A DNA stretch of 64,000 bases, from NCBI RefSeq assembly GCF_014203715.1, contig NZ_JACHJP010000010.1, positions 186,001-250,000 on the forward strand, given 5' to 3'. A model generated the notes under the pieces. That model made no database searches. It saw only the letters and a program-made list of their open reading frames with translations, and had not been told where the DNA came from. A program made the translations under genes and the position numbers. Positions within the stretch are counted from its first letter, which is position 1, and each line of letters starts with the position of its first letter. Origin of the DNA: Streptosporangium saharense (GTDB lineage: Bacteria > Actinomycetota > Actinomycetes > Streptosporangiales > Streptosporangiaceae). Shown here piece after piece: positions 42,757-50,316 of the stretch.

Positions 42757-43341
42757 TCATGCTCGGGTCCCTTCCTCGGATTTCACGGCACCCGCCCACG
42801 TCGCCGCCGACAGCCACATCAGTGACGCACAGCCCAGCAGGTGGACCACGCTGGTCAGCACTGTGTCGGGCAGCGGCGCCAGTACGGCGAGCAGCGGCAG
42901 GAAGAACCCGTAGCCCGCGGCGGCGGGCCAGGGCAGCACCCGGGCTCTGAGCATCGAGAGGCCGAACAGGACGACACCGGTGACGAACACGACGACGGAG
43001 CCGAGCAACGCCAGCCTGGTCGGCCCCTCCAGCACCAGGGAGGCCGTGCTCTCGTCAAGGAAGAAGACCACCAGGTTCAGCGAGAACGCGACGCCGGCGA
43101 ACAGGCCGAGGCCCACGACGTTCACCGCGTACGCGATCGCCCCCAACCGCCCGGCCGCGGCGCGCTGCCGCAGGTGGAACGCGGTGACCGCCGGGGCGGC
43201 GAAGGCGCCTCCGATCCCCGCGACGAAGCTCGTCGCGGGGGTTTCGCCGGTGAAGGGCTCGATCACCCCCGGGATGCCGAGGGAGAGGCCGGTCAGGACC
43301 CCGCAGATCGCGCCGAAACGCAGTAACCAGGAGATGGACAT
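42757..43341 (-). CDS. Integral membrane protein of unknown function
   Basis: A 194-residue protein with six or so hydrophobic segments (WLLRFGAICGVLTGLSLGIP, VVGLGLFAGVAFSLNLVVFF, LALLGSVVVFVTGVVLFGLS, GYGFFLPLLAVLAPLP, VVHLLGCASLMWLSAATWAG). The arrangement resembles DUF4386-like membrane proteins, which I cannot confirm. AGGAG lies before the ATG on the minus strand. Confidence 0.7.
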   Translation of the reverse strand: MSISWLLRFGAICGVLTGLSLGIPGVIEPFTGETPATSFVAGIGGAFAAPAVTAFHLRQRAAAGRLGAIAYAVNVVGLGLFAGVAFSLNLVVFFLDESTASLVLEGPTRLALLGSVVVFVTGVVLFGLSMLRARVLPWPAAAGYGFFLPLLAVLAPLPDTVLTSVVHLLGCASLMWLSAATWAGAVKSEEGTRA

Positions 43342-43657
43342 GTGAAGAACTCCTTTTCGCGTGATCCGGTGGGTTTTCCGCGTGGACCGACGACGCCCGG
43401 ACGATCTACGGGACGGCTCTCCGGTCGAAGGCGCCGTCTACGGACGAGACGACCGTAGGAACGGCGCGATCCGGCGCGGAAGTGCCGTGGGTACCGGTGA
43501 GCGCGTCCTGAGGTCACGGTTCGCGGACGCGCCGGTGCCGTCCGGCACGTGCCGGACGGCCAATGCGAGGGCGGCTCGGGGACGGATGTTCCGGTGGCGG
43601 CGTACGCTGCCGGAGACGGCCCTGCCCGGCCGCATGGCGATCGTTCGGAGGTGCGTG
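43342..43657. other. Divergent intergenic region with a 24-bp perfect palindrome
   Basis: This 316-bp region separates the membrane protein from the histidine kinase. It contains a perfect 24-bp palindrome at 43537-43560 (arms GCCGTCCGGCAC and GTGCCGGACGGC, no spacer), a candidate operator. The sequence is open in the kinase frame, but the kinase's ribosome binding site (GGAGG at 43647-43651) shows translation starts after it. Confidence 0.5.
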
Positions 43658-44914
43658 ATGTCTCCTTCGCGGGCCACGCCCGTGACGGGCGGGGATGTCC
43701 GCGCAGGACGGCGGGGGACCGGATTCGCCTGGCCTGTGCCGTGGGTGTCGTCCACGCTCTACGTCTCGGTGCTCGTCGGCGGCGTCTACTACGGGGTGGC
43801 CGGGGCGGGGCAGGGCGAACCGGCGCGGACTGTCGTCTTCGCCGGTGGTCTCGTCGCGCTGCTCGTTCTCGACGTCACCGGACGGCATCGCCTCGACGCC
43901 AGGCCGTCCACCGGACCGGCGCTCGCGCTGCTCGCCGTACGCCTGGGACTGTTCGCCCTGGTCACGCTCTTCGACGGCTCCGGGCTCTCCCGCGCCCTGT
44001 TCCTGCTGGTGCCGTTCACGGCGTACTTCGCCTTCGGGCGCAGAGCGGGTGTCACGCTGGGGGTGGCGTGTCTCGGGGTACTGGTCACGGCGTTCACGTT
44101 GACCACCCCTGGCTGGTACACGCGGGCGGAGTACATCTCAGACCTGCTCATGTTCGCCCTCGGGCTGGTCCTCGTCGTCTCGACGGCCGAGGTCGCCGTG
44201 GGGGAACGGGCGGGAAGGGCACGGCTTGAGCTCACCCTGAGGGAGCTTGAGGAGTCCCACCGTCTGCTCACGGACTACGCCGGTCAGGTCGCCGAGCTGT
44301 CCACCACGATGGAACGGACCCGGCTGGCCAGGGACATCCATGACAGCCTCGGCCACCACCTGACCGTGATCTCCATCCAGTTGGAGAAGGCGTCCGCCTT
44401 CCGCGACCTGGACGGCGCCGCCGCGGACCGGGCTCTCGCCGACGCCCGCCGGGCGGTCAGACGCGCTCTTGAGGAGGTGCGCGGCGCGGTGCGGGCGGCA
44501 CGCGCGCAGACGCGGCACTTCTCGCTGTCCGAGGCTCTCGCCGAGCTGGCGGGGAACGACGACGGCGGACGTCCGGTGGTCACCCTCGAACTCACGGGTC
44601 AGGAGGACGGCTACGGTGCCGCGGAGCTCACCGCCCTCTACCGGGCCGCACAGGAATGTCTGACCAATGCCCGCAGGCACGGCGCCGCGGACCATGTGTC
44701 GATCTCGGTGGCGTTCGGTGAGTCGTCGGCGCGGCTTGTCGTCGCCGACGACGGAGAGGGTTTCTCCCCGTCGGCTGGGCGGGACGGGTTCGGCCTGCTC
44801 GGTATGCGGGAGCGTTCCCGTCTCCTCGGCGGTGCTTTCGACGTCAGGAGCGGCCAGGGAACGGGAACGGTGGTCACCGTGACGATTCCCCGGCGCGCGG
44901 AGGCCGTCGGATGA
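43658..44914 (+). CDS. NarL-type sensor histidine kinase
   Basis: A 418-residue sensor kinase with five to six N-terminal membrane segments (PWVSSTLYVSVLVGGVYYGV, TVVFAGGLVALLVLDVTG, LLAVRLGLFALVTLFDG and others) but no large sensor domain. A coiled linker (ELTLRELEESHRLLTDYAGQ) leads to the HisKA_3 box RLARDIHDSLGHHLTVIS and an HATPase domain (AQECLTNARRHGAADHVS, VADDGEGFSPSAGRDGFGLL, GQGTGTVVTVTIP). It phosphorylates the response regulator encoded next, with which it overlaps by 4 bp. GGAGG precedes the ATG by 6 nt. Confidence 0.93.
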   Translation: MSPSRATPVTGGDVRAGRRGTGFAWPVPWVSSTLYVSVLVGGVYYGVAGAGQGEPARTVVFAGGLVALLVLDVTGRHRLDARPSTGPALALLAVRLGLFALVTLFDGSGLSRALFLLVPFTAYFAFGRRAGVTLGVACLGVLVTAFTLTTPGWYTRAEYISDLLMFALGLVLVVSTAEVAVGERAGRARLELTLRELEESHRLLTDYAGQVAELSTTMERTRLARDIHDSLGHHLTVISIQLEKASAFRDLDGAAADRALADARRAVRRALEEVRGAVRAARAQTRHFSLSEALAELAGNDDGGRPVVTLELTGQEDGYGAAELTALYRAAQECLTNARRHGAADHVSISVAFGESSARLVVADDGEGFSPSAGRDGFGLLGMRERSRLLGGAFDVRSGQGTGTVVTVTIPRRAEAVG

Positions 44915-45576
44915 CCCAGACCGTACGGGTGCTCGTGGTCGACGATCAGGAACTGGTCCGTGAGGGAATCGCCTCCCTGCTCGGCATCCAACCTGGCCTG
45001 ACCGTGGTCGGCACCGCGAGAGACGGCCAGGAGGCGGTGAGCCGAGCCCTGGAGCTCGTGCCGGACGTGGTCCTGATGGACGTCAGGATGCCCGGAGCCG
45101 GCGGTCTTGAGGCGGTGGCGGTCCTGCGCCAGCGGATGCCCCGCTGCCGCGTCGTCATGCTGACCACCTTCGACGACGAGGAGTACGTCGTACGGGCGCT
45201 CGCGGCGGGCGCGGCGGGCTATCTTCTGAAGGACCTGCCCGCCGCCGACCTCGCCGGTGCCGTCCGGCTGGCCGGGGCCGGTGTCACCCAGCTCGACTCC
45301 TCCGTCGCCAGACGGCTGGCGTCCACGCTGGCGTGCGCGGGGAAGGTGCCCGCGGCGGTGAAGGCGGAGGCGGGTGAGGAGGCGGCCGCGCTGACCGGCC
45401 GTGAGATCGAGGTGCTGCGTCTCCTCGCGGTCGGCTCGACCAACAGGGAGATCGCCTCCCGCCTGTTCCTGAGCGAGGGCACGGTCAAGAACCACATCTC
45501 ACGAATCCTCGGCAGGCTCGGCCTGCGGGACCGGACCCAGGCCGCTCTCTACGCACGCGATCACGGCCTGATCTGA
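44911..45576 (+). CDS. NarL/LuxR-type response regulator
   Basis: A 221-residue regulator. The receiver domain has the acidic pocket VLVVDDQELVREG, phospho-acceptor Asp in VLMDVRMPGAGG, and Lys in GYLLKDLPAADL. The C-terminal LuxR HTH is LTGREIEVLRLLAVGSTNREIASRL, SEGTVKNHISRILGRLGL. It is coupled to the upstream kinase by an ATGA overlap. Targets are unknown; the adjacent divergent membrane protein is a possible one. Confidence 0.94.
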   Translation: MTQTVRVLVVDDQELVREGIASLLGIQPGLTVVGTARDGQEAVSRALELVPDVVLMDVRMPGAGGLEAVAVLRQRMPRCRVVMLTTFDDEEYVVRALAAGAAGYLLKDLPAADLAGAVRLAGAGVTQLDSSVARRLASTLACAGKVPAAVKAEAGEEAAALTGREIEVLRLLAVGSTNREIASRLFLSEGTVKNHISRILGRLGLRDRTQAALYARDHGLI

Positions 45577-45585
45577 CGAGCCGGC

Positions 45586-45786
45586 TCAGCCGCTCTTGCG
45601 GCGGAAGGAACGCTTTCCCGCGACCGGGCCGTGGGCGCCGTGGATCTTCGACGACCCCTTGCCCTTGCCGCCGGAGGCGGCGTCGGCCTGGGCCGACTTC
45701 TTGCGGTCAAGAGCCTCGCGGAACCTGCGCCTGAGCTCGTCGTCGGCGCTCTCGGACCCCTCTGGACCCGGCGTGACGTCGGACAT
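45586..45786 (-). CDS. DUF5302-like small protein
   Basis: A 66-residue charged protein (DDELRRRFREALDRKKSAQA, then a Gly/Lys-rich stretch and a basic C-terminus GKRSFRRKSG) typical of the DUF5302 group. It is soluble and probably flexible, and the basic tail suggests nucleic-acid contact, which is inference only. AGGAGG lies 5 nt before the ATG. Confidence 0.75.
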   Translation of the reverse strand: MSDVTPGPEGSESADDELRRRFREALDRKKSAQADAASGGKGKGSSKIHGAHGPVAGKRSFRRKSG

Positions 45787-45845
45787 ACGGACCTCCTGGA
45801 TCTGGCGGAGCGGGGACATCATCCTCTCACGACGGTCGCCGCGAC

Positions 45846-46028
45846 TCAGTGCACCCCCATGGCCATCAGCACCAGCAGGCCCACGAGGTGACCGACGACG
45901 ACGAACACGATGACGAAGAGGAAGACGAATCTCGCGGGGCCGTGCTCGAAGTGCTTGCCCTCCCTGAGGGTGGGGCGTCCGGCCTGACGCTCGGCGATCC
46001 GCTCCTCGATCGTCTTGCCGTGAAACAT
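45846..46028 (-). CDS. Small single-pass membrane protein divergent from OhrR
   Basis: A 60-residue protein with a charged N-terminus (TIEERIAERQAGRPTLREGK) and one C-terminal membrane helix (FVFLFVIVFVVVGHLVGLLV). GAGGGAG precedes the ATG. It shares the divergent promoter region and its inverted repeat with the OhrR-like gene, so it may be under peroxide control. Function is unknown. Confidence 0.65.
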   Translation of the reverse strand: MFHGKTIEERIAERQAGRPTLREGKHFEHGPARFVFLFVIVFVVVGHLVGLLVLMAMGVH

Positions 46029-46058
46029 GGGACTCCCTCTCGTCGGCCGCCGACGCTT

Positions 46059-46079
46059 TGCACAACAATGGTTTGTGCA
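46059..46079. promoter_or_regulatory. Putative OhrR operator
   Basis: TGCACAA and TTGTGCA form a perfect inverted repeat with a 7-bp spacer between the divergent small membrane gene and the MarR/OhrR gene. AT-rich promoter sequence (TATCAT, TACTGT near 46085-46095) follows toward the regulator. Confidence 0.55.
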
Positions 46080-46112
46080 CCAATTATCATACTGTGTCGG
46101 TTGGGAGGTGTC

Positions 46113-46559
46113 GTGAGCGATGTGACCGATGTCCTGAGCCTGGACCGCCAGGTGTGCTTCGCCCTTGCCGTCGCCTCGCGCGCCGTCATCGGCGTCTACC
46201 GGCCGCTGCTGCAGCCGATGGGGCTGACCCACCCCCAGTATCTGGTGATGCTGGCCCTGTGGGAGCGCGCGCCGCTGTCGGTGAAGGAGCTGAGCAAGCT
46301 ACTGCAACTCGACCCCGGTACGCTGTCACCGCTCCTCAAGCGTCTTGAGGCGATCGGCTACGTCCGGCGGCAGCGGGACAGCCAGGACGAGCGTGTCCTG
46401 CTGGTCACGCTCACCGGGAAGGGCCGTGAGCTGAGGAGCGAAGCTGAGAGGATTCCGTCGTCCGTGGTCGAACGCCTGGGTATGCCCCTGGAGGAGCTGC
46501 AGGAGCTCCACCGGTCGCTGACCCGTGTGATCGCCGCCGCGAACGGCGCGCCTCACTGA
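46113..46559 (+). CDS. ohrR: OhrR-like MarR family regulator
   Basis: A 148-residue MarR protein of the OhrR type. Cys15 (DRQVCFALAVASR) is at the position of the peroxide-sensing Cys, and Tyr29 (VYRPLL) is kept, but the second Tyr of the B. subtilis sensor (about residue 40) is His here (LTHPQYL). The winged HTH is LSVKELSKLLQLDPGTLSPL. By family knowledge, oxidation of Cys15 by organic hydroperoxide releases DNA. No ohr peroxidase gene is adjacent, so its target is uncertain. The GTG at 46113 follows GGGAGG. Confidence 0.85.
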   Translation: MSDVTDVLSLDRQVCFALAVASRAVIGVYRPLLQPMGLTHPQYLVMLALWERAPLSVKELSKLLQLDPGTLSPLLKRLEAIGYVRRQRDSQDERVLLVTLTGKGRELRSEAERIPSSVVERLGMPLEELQELHRSLTRVIAAANGAPH

Positions 46560-46587
46560 TCCACGGAGAGGAACAGGAGAAAGGCTC

Positions 46588-46812
46588 ATGGCTGGAAGCC
46601 ACGGAGGAAGCCTCAAGTCTTGGCTTGCGGTGATCGTCATTCTGATCGGGTTCACCGTCGGCGGTGTGGCCCTGTGCCTGGGCCCCAACTGGACCCTGGT
46701 CTGGGTGGGAGCCGGGATCATCGCGGTCGGCGGCGTGATCGCCCTGGTGGTCGACATCTTCTCCGACGTGATCATCGACGCCCCCCGGGTGTCGCAGGAC
46801 AACCACAGCTGA
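46588..46812 (+). CDS. HGxxPAAW-like small membrane protein
   Basis: A 74-residue protein with two helices (AVIVILIGFTVGGVALCLG, LVWVGAGIIAVGGVIALVVD). Its N-terminus AGSHGGSLKSW resembles the HGxxPAAW family of actinobacterial membrane proteins. GGAGAGGAACAGGAG precedes the ATG. Function is unknown. It is 28 bp downstream of ohrR and probably co-transcribed with it. Confidence 0.7.
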   Translation: MAGSHGGSLKSWLAVIVILIGFTVGGVALCLGPNWTLVWVGAGIIAVGGVIALVVDIFSDVIIDAPRVSQDNHS

Positions 46813-46826
46813 CCGAGGCCGCCGCT

Positions 46827-47171
46827 TCACTCCTTCCGCAGAGCGTCCTCGGCGGAAGGGGAGAGCTCGAACGCGGCGCGCAGGCCGGTGATGGTCAGGA
46901 TGCGCTCCAGGGTGCCGTGGACCCCGGCCAGGACCAGGCGGGTGCCCAGGGCGCCGCTTCTCCTGAGGTTCGCGATCAGCTCGGCGAGGCCGGTCGAGTC
47001 GCAGAAGGTGAGCGCCGTGACGTCGATGACCACGGTCGGGGGAGGCCCTTCCTCCCAGACCCTGTTCATCTCGTCACGGAGAAGGGGAGTGTGGTGGTAG
47101 TCGAGCTCCCCTTTCGCCTCAACGACGCATGCCGTACCGCGCATGCTTGATGAAACCGTGAAAAAAGCCAT
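46827..47171 (-). CDS. STAS-domain anti-anti-sigma factor
   Basis: A 114-residue single STAS domain of the SpoIIAA/RsbV type. The phosphorylatable Ser is in LTFCDSTGLAELI, preceded by VVIDVTAL. Unphosphorylated it would bind an anti-sigma kinase and free a sigma factor. No anti-sigma kinase gene is adjacent; the window's SpoIIE-type phosphatase lies about 36 kb away. It is convergent with the small membrane protein gene. Confidence 0.9.
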   Translation of the reverse strand: MAFFTVSSSMRGTACVVEAKGELDYHHTPLLRDEMNRVWEEGPPPTVVIDVTALTFCDSTGLAELIANLRRSGALGTRLVLAGVHGTLERILTITGLRAAFELSPSAEDALRKE

Positions 47172-47410
47172 GATCCGCTCCTCCGCCCGCGGGGGCAGGG
47201 CGGGCCTGCCTCTGTCCTACCAGGTCCCGGGAGCCGATGAGACACGCCGGCGATCATCGGGCGGCGAATCCACGCGCTGACCTCGCCGTACGGCCAGGCG
47301 GCGGGACACAAGACGGACGGGATCACGGGTAACGGCGACGACGGTCACCGTATGCGCTCTCATGGTTACCCGACCGGAGTTTCCGTCGAGGTCACCGGAG
47401 GCAGGGCGCC

Positions 47411-48724
47411 ATGTCCCGCGATCGAACCCGTCATCTGTACGCCGCCGTCCTGCTGGCGACGGCCGTCGGCGCCGTCGTGGGGCTGGTGGCCCCGGAGACG
47501 GCCAAGGCGCTCGCCCCGCTGGGCACCGCCTTCGTCGCGCTGGTCAAGATGATGATCGGCCCCGTCGTCTTCTTCGGCGTCGTGCTCGGCGTCGGGTCGG
47601 TCGCGGGCACGGCCAGGGTCGGCAGGATCGGCGGCCTGGCGCTCGGCTACTTCCTCGTCATGTCGGTAGTCGCGCTGGCCTTCGGGCTGGCCGCGGGCAA
47701 CCTGGTCACCCCCGGCCGTGGCCTGCGCCTCGCCGGGGGAGCGCCCCCGAGCGTCCCGGCCGAGGCGGGGGAGGACCTGACCGCCTTCCTGCTCGGGATC
47801 ATCCCGGCCACGCCGCTCTCGGCGTTCACCGAGGGCCGGGTGCTGCAGGTGCTGCTGGTCGCGCTGCTCACCGGCTTCGCCCTGCAGGCCATGGGGGAGC
47901 GCGGGGCCGTACTGCTCGCCGCGGCCGGGCACCTGCACGCGCTCGTGCTGCGCGTCCTCTCCATGATCATGTGGGCCGCCCCGGCCGGGGCCCTCGGGGC
48001 GACGGCCGCCGTCGTCGGCGCGACGGGCGCGGCCGCGCTGGGGAGCCTCGCCGCCGTGGTCGCCTGCTTCTATGTGACCTGCCTGCTGTTCGTGCTGGCC
48101 GTACTGGGGCCGCTGCTGTGGCTGGTGGCCAGGGTCGGGCTGCTGTCGCTGCTGCGCTATCTCGGCGGGGAGCTGCTGCTGGTGCTGTCCACCTCCTCCT
48201 CGGAGACCGCGCTGCCCCGGCTGATCGCCAAGCTGGAGCACCTCGGGGTGAGCCGGGCCGTGGCGGGGGTCACGGTGCCGACCGGGTACTCCTTCAACCT
48301 CGACGGCACCGCCATCTATCTGACGATGGCCACCCTGTTCGTGGCGACCGCCTCCGGCGTCTCCCTGTCTCCCGGTGAGCAGGTGTCGCTGCTCGTCTTC
48401 ATGCTCGTGGCCTCCAAGGGGGCGGCCGGGGTCACCGGGGCGGGCCTGGCGACCCTCGCGGGCGGGCTGCGGGCGCACCGGCCCGACCTGGCGGACGGCG
48501 TCGGGCTGCTCGTCGGCGTCGACCGCTTCATGTCCGAGGCTCGGGCGCTGACCAACTTCACGGGCAACGCGGTGGCGGCCATCCTGGTCGGGGCGTGGAC
48601 CGGGGGGTTCGACAGGGCGCGCGCGGCGCTGGTGCTGTCGGGGCGTGAGCCGTTCGACGAGAGTGTCCTGGCCACTGACCCGGCCCCTGCGCCTCCGGCG
48701 CGTGAGGTCCTGGAGCACGGCTGA
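47411..48724 (+). CDS. Dicarboxylate/amino acid:cation symporter
   Basis: A 437-residue DAACS family carrier with about eight hydrophobic segments. The family signature is VPTGYSFNLDGTAIYLTMAT, preceded by the Ser-rich STSSSETALPRLI (hairpin HP1) and followed by SKGAAGVTGAGLATLAG (HP2). It would take up C4-dicarboxylates or acidic amino acids with Na+ or H+. GGAGG precedes the ATG. It is divergent from the STAS gene. Confidence 0.92.
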   Translation: MSRDRTRHLYAAVLLATAVGAVVGLVAPETAKALAPLGTAFVALVKMMIGPVVFFGVVLGVGSVAGTARVGRIGGLALGYFLVMSVVALAFGLAAGNLVTPGRGLRLAGGAPPSVPAEAGEDLTAFLLGIIPATPLSAFTEGRVLQVLLVALLTGFALQAMGERGAVLLAAAGHLHALVLRVLSMIMWAAPAGALGATAAVVGATGAAALGSLAAVVACFYVTCLLFVLAVLGPLLWLVARVGLLSLLRYLGGELLLVLSTSSSETALPRLIAKLEHLGVSRAVAGVTVPTGYSFNLDGTAIYLTMATLFVATASGVSLSPGEQVSLLVFMLVASKGAAGVTGAGLATLAGGLRAHRPDLADGVGLLVGVDRFMSEARALTNFTGNAVAAILVGAWTGGFDRARAALVLSGREPFDESVLATDPAPAPPAREVLEHG

Positions 48725-48929
48725 ACCCTGTCCTTTATGTGTGATATGTCCGAAATGGGGTGTTTTTATGGCATGGGCCGGGGATCCTGAGCAGGAGACA
48801 GACCTGCCGGACGGTCCTGCCCGTCTGTCATGAACCGAGGAGGACCGGGCGTGCCCTCCGGCGCCCGCCGGTGCCGTCGTTCCCGTCGCGCCCCGCGCTC
48901 CGGTGCGGGGCGGCACAAGAGGAGGGGCC

Positions 48930-49376
48930 GTGAAGTTCATCGAATCGGCCAGGCCGTACGTCCTTGCACTGTTCCGTATCGTCGTCGGACTGCTCTTCGC
49001 CTGTAACGGTGCCGCCAAGATCTTCGGGGTGCTGGGCGGTGGGGCGATGCCCTTCGGCTCGTGGCCGGGGTGGTACGCGGGTGTCATCGAACTCGTTGGA
49101 GGGGTCCTCGTCATGCTCGGCCTCGGCACCAGGATCGCGGCGCTGGTCTGCTCGGGGGAGATGGCCTACGCGTACTTCGTCGTCCACCAGCCGAAGGCCC
49201 TGTGGCCCATCCAGAACGACGGCGAGCTTTCCGCGCTCTACTCCTGGGCGTTCCTGCTGATCGCGGTCATGGGGCCGGGGGCGTGGGCGCTCGACGCCAT
49301 CTCGGCCCGCGCCAGGGACCGCGAGCGCCCGCGCCCGCAGGAGCCGTCGGAGAACAACCCGTTGACGACCCACTGA
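48930..49376 (+). CDS. DoxX family membrane protein
   Basis: A 148-residue four-helix DoxX protein (YVLALFRIVVGLLFACNGAA, GVIELVGGVLVMLGLGTRIA, YFVVHQPKALWPIQNDGELS). DoxX-like proteins are linked to membrane redox processes and thiol stress in mycobacteria. The GTG at 48930 follows GGAGG. The 205-bp gap before it (48725-48929) has no gene I trust. Confidence 0.85.
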   Translation: MKFIESARPYVLALFRIVVGLLFACNGAAKIFGVLGGGAMPFGSWPGWYAGVIELVGGVLVMLGLGTRIAALVCSGEMAYAYFVVHQPKALWPIQNDGELSALYSWAFLLIAVMGPGAWALDAISARARDRERPRPQEPSENNPLTTH

Positions 49377-49393
49377 GTCCGCTGAGCCCGCTG

Positions 49394-49433
49394 ACGGCGG
49401 TCCTCCCCCGGGAAACCGGGGGAGGACCGCCGT
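49394..49433. terminator. Bidirectional terminator, 18-bp perfect stem with GAAA tetraloop
   Basis: ACGGCGGTCCTCCCCCGG pairs exactly with its complement around GAAA, midway between the convergent DoxX and alpha/beta hydrolase genes. Confidence 0.8.
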
Positions 49434-49441
49434 GCTCCCGT

Positions 49442-50290
49442 TCAGCTTCCGTCCAGAACCTCGCGCAGCCGGGGGGCGAACCCCTCGGGATCCTCGACGA
49501 AGGCGATGTGGCCCCCGGGAAAGACCGTCGGCTCCGTGCCGAGCGCCGTGGCGAGGGCGGCCGAGGTGAGATCGCAGAACTGGCCCGCCGAGTCCTGCCC
49601 GACGCCGACCACGACGCGGACCGGCCCGTCGCGCAGGGCCGCGACGTCGGGCCGCCAGCGGGTGGTCTCCCGCATCTCGTGCAGGAACCAGAAACGCTCG
49701 TCGGCCACCCGCTGCGGGTCCTGCTCTGTGGGCTCCTCGGTGGGTTCCTCGCCGGACTCCCCGTCAGGGGACAGCGGGATGTTGGCGTTGACCAGGAACT
49801 TGACCCAGGCTCCCCCGACGTCGCCGGAGGCGTAGGTGGCGATGATGTCCTCGACCGCGGCGTCCCGCGCGGCGGGGTCGTCGAGCACGTGGTTCAGCGG
49901 GGGCTCGTGCGCGATCACGGCGCGCACCCGCTCCGGGTGGGCGACGGCGAGCGCCAGCGCGGTGACGGCGCCGCCGCTCGAACCGAAGACCGTGGCCGGG
50001 CCCCGGTCCACGTGCCCAAGGAGCAGGGCGAGGTCGTCGGCGCGCAGCCGGGGGGTGGAATCCCGCTCGGGATCGTCCTGGACGCTGCGGTTGAGCCCCC
50101 GGGGGTCGGTGGTGAGCACGGTGTGGTCGGTGGCGAGCAGGTCCGCGAGCGGCGCGAAGAACGTGGCGTCCATCGGGGCGCCGACGAGCGCGACCAGGGG
50201 TCCCTCGCCCCGGATCTCGTAGTGCAGCGTGGCGTCGGCGACCCTGAGGGTGCCGGTGGTCACGGTGGTTTCCGCTGGCGGGTGGTTCAT
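49442..50290 (-). CDS. Alpha/beta hydrolase
   Basis: A 282-residue hydrolase. The oxyanion region is VALVGAPMDATFFAPL and the nucleophile elbow is VFGSSGGAVTALALA; the C-terminal His is in FPGGHIAFVEDPEGF. The substrate is not known. Its start is 26 bp from the start of the divergent ECF sigma gene, so the two share one control region, a pairing often seen for SnoaL-domain ECF sigma factors and suggestive of a regulon pair. Confidence 0.88.
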   Translation of the reverse strand: MNHPPAETTVTTGTLRVADATLHYEIRGEGPLVALVGAPMDATFFAPLADLLATDHTVLTTDPRGLNRSVQDDPERDSTPRLRADDLALLLGHVDRGPATVFGSSGGAVTALALAVAHPERVRAVIAHEPPLNHVLDDPAARDAAVEDIIATYASGDVGGAWVKFLVNANIPLSPDGESGEEPTEEPTEQDPQRVADERFWFLHEMRETTRWRPDVAALRDGPVRVVVGVGQDSAGQFCDLTSAALATALGTEPTVFPGGHIAFVEDPEGFAPRLREVLDGS

Positions 50291-50316
50291 CGGATCTCCC
50301 GAGGGGGTGGTGTGCG

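Noticed and set aside
48768..48833. 21-codon frame starting MAWAGDPEQE upstream of the DoxX gene
   Set aside because: No ribosome binding site and no recognisable leader or core; nothing supports translation.
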